The position numbers and the translations under genes were made by a program. The notes under the pieces were generated by a model that was given only the letters and a program-made list of their open reading frames with translations, had not been told where the DNA came from and made no database searches. Below, one piece after another: positions 34,565 to 34,691 of a stretch of 34,691 bases of DNA. The stretch comes from Bacteroidales bacterium (GTDB lineage: Bacteria > Bacteroidota > Bacteroidia > Bacteroidales > UBA932): assembly GCA_012728975.1 (NCBI GenBank), contig JAAYDZ010000020.1, positions 1 to 34,691 of the forward strand. The letters are read 5' to 3'. Every line of letters begins with the position of its first letter. Positions within the stretch are counted from its first letter, which is position 1.

Positions 34565-34691
34565 TGTCTCGTCCTAAAAAAAGTTGACACATTTTGTTAA
34601 ACTTTATTGTATTCACTTTTTCTTTTATTCATGCCACTTTTGTCTGACTGTAAACTTGAGACGGAGTTTGCAGATCTAATGACCAATGCGG
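34565..34691 (-). mobile_element. Terminal part of an insertion sequence (IS3/IS481-like), cut by the right edge
   Basis: The sequence from about 34565 (TGTCTCGTCC, then AAAAAAAGTTGACAC) has the look of an IS end, opening with TG as in many IS3/IS481-type inverted repeats. It is directly followed by the 3' end of a transposase-like frame on the minus strand. The opposite end, the other inverted repeat and any target duplication are beyond the window, so the boundary is approximate. Confidence 0.55.
34629..34691 (-). CDS. Transposase, C-terminal fragment at the right window edge
   Basis: The minus-strand frame entering from the edge reads PHWSLDLQTPSQVYSQTKVA and stops (TGA at 34629-34631). 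The PHxSLxxxTPxQVY pattern is the usual C-terminal signature of DDE transposases of the IS3/IS481 type (family motif RPHxxLxxxTPxxV). Only 20 residues are visible, so family and integrity cannot be decided. Confidence 0.65.
   Translation of the reverse strand, partial: PHWSLDLQTPSQVYSQTKVA

Overview
The window looks like a chromosomal segment of a Bacteroidota bacterium, most likely of the order Bacteroidales; I cannot fix the genus. Evidence: a complete SusC/SusD/SusE/SusF/SusG/SusA-type starch locus, a DUF4837 lipoprotein, many short lipobox signal peptides, almost no Shine-Dalgarno sequences, and several promoters that fit the Bacteroides pattern TTTG-N19/20-TAnnTTTG (clearest at 2196-2226 and 15321-15352).

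Layout, left to right. (1) 1-1812: a lipoprotein gene cut by the left edge, a 633-bp gene-poor stretch, and a 181-aa orphan lipoprotein gene flanked by a decayed 51-bp direct repeat, with an (AAT)11-12 microsatellite in its upstream region. (2) 1813-6734, minus strand: a housekeeping block. M23 peptidase, dxr, rseP and a DUF4837 lipoprotein form one tight run, followed by a promoter driving tRNA-Glu(TTC) and rpsT. (3) 6754-9111, plus strand: ruvX, def and a phosphomannomutase/phosphoglucomutase, with a consensus -7 box almost touching the ruvX start codon. (4) 9118-11459, minus: an exported class C beta-lactamase-like serine hydrolase and an exported C26 gamma-glutamyl hydrolase-like protein. 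(5) 11548-13730, plus: a small membrane protein, a LytS-type histidine kinase and a LytTR response regulator. (6) 13731-15837: an AAA ATPase/DUF4143 gene, with three 32-bp-spaced promoter repeats and related low-complexity flanks, which looks like an independent cassette.

(7) 15838-34137, plus: the main system, an 18-kb starch/malto-oligosaccharide utilisation locus. Gene order is MFS sugar transporter, susC, susD, susE, an unusually long susF, a terminator and probable second promoter, susG (GH13 with an inserted carbohydrate-binding module), two further lipoprotein GH13 enzymes, periplasmic susA (GH13), and a sugar nucleotidyltransferase. In the expected scheme, surface SusDEF bind starch, SusG and perhaps the other GH13 lipoproteins cut it, SusC imports oligosaccharides with TonB energy, SusA trims them in the periplasm, and the MFS protein carries maltose or short oligosaccharides across the inner membrane. 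No SusR regulator and no GH97 SusB are in the window.

(8) 34138-34691: a promoter, a small rubredoxin gene with a substituted second metal knuckle, a terminator, and the 3' end of an IS element running off the right edge.

Most of the window is well-known family content. The observations most worth a second look are the six-module SusF, the acidic Cys-containing tail on the third GH13, the promoter repeats of the ATPase, the (AAT)n tract upstream of a lipoprotein gene, and a decayed copy of the DUF4837 3' end.
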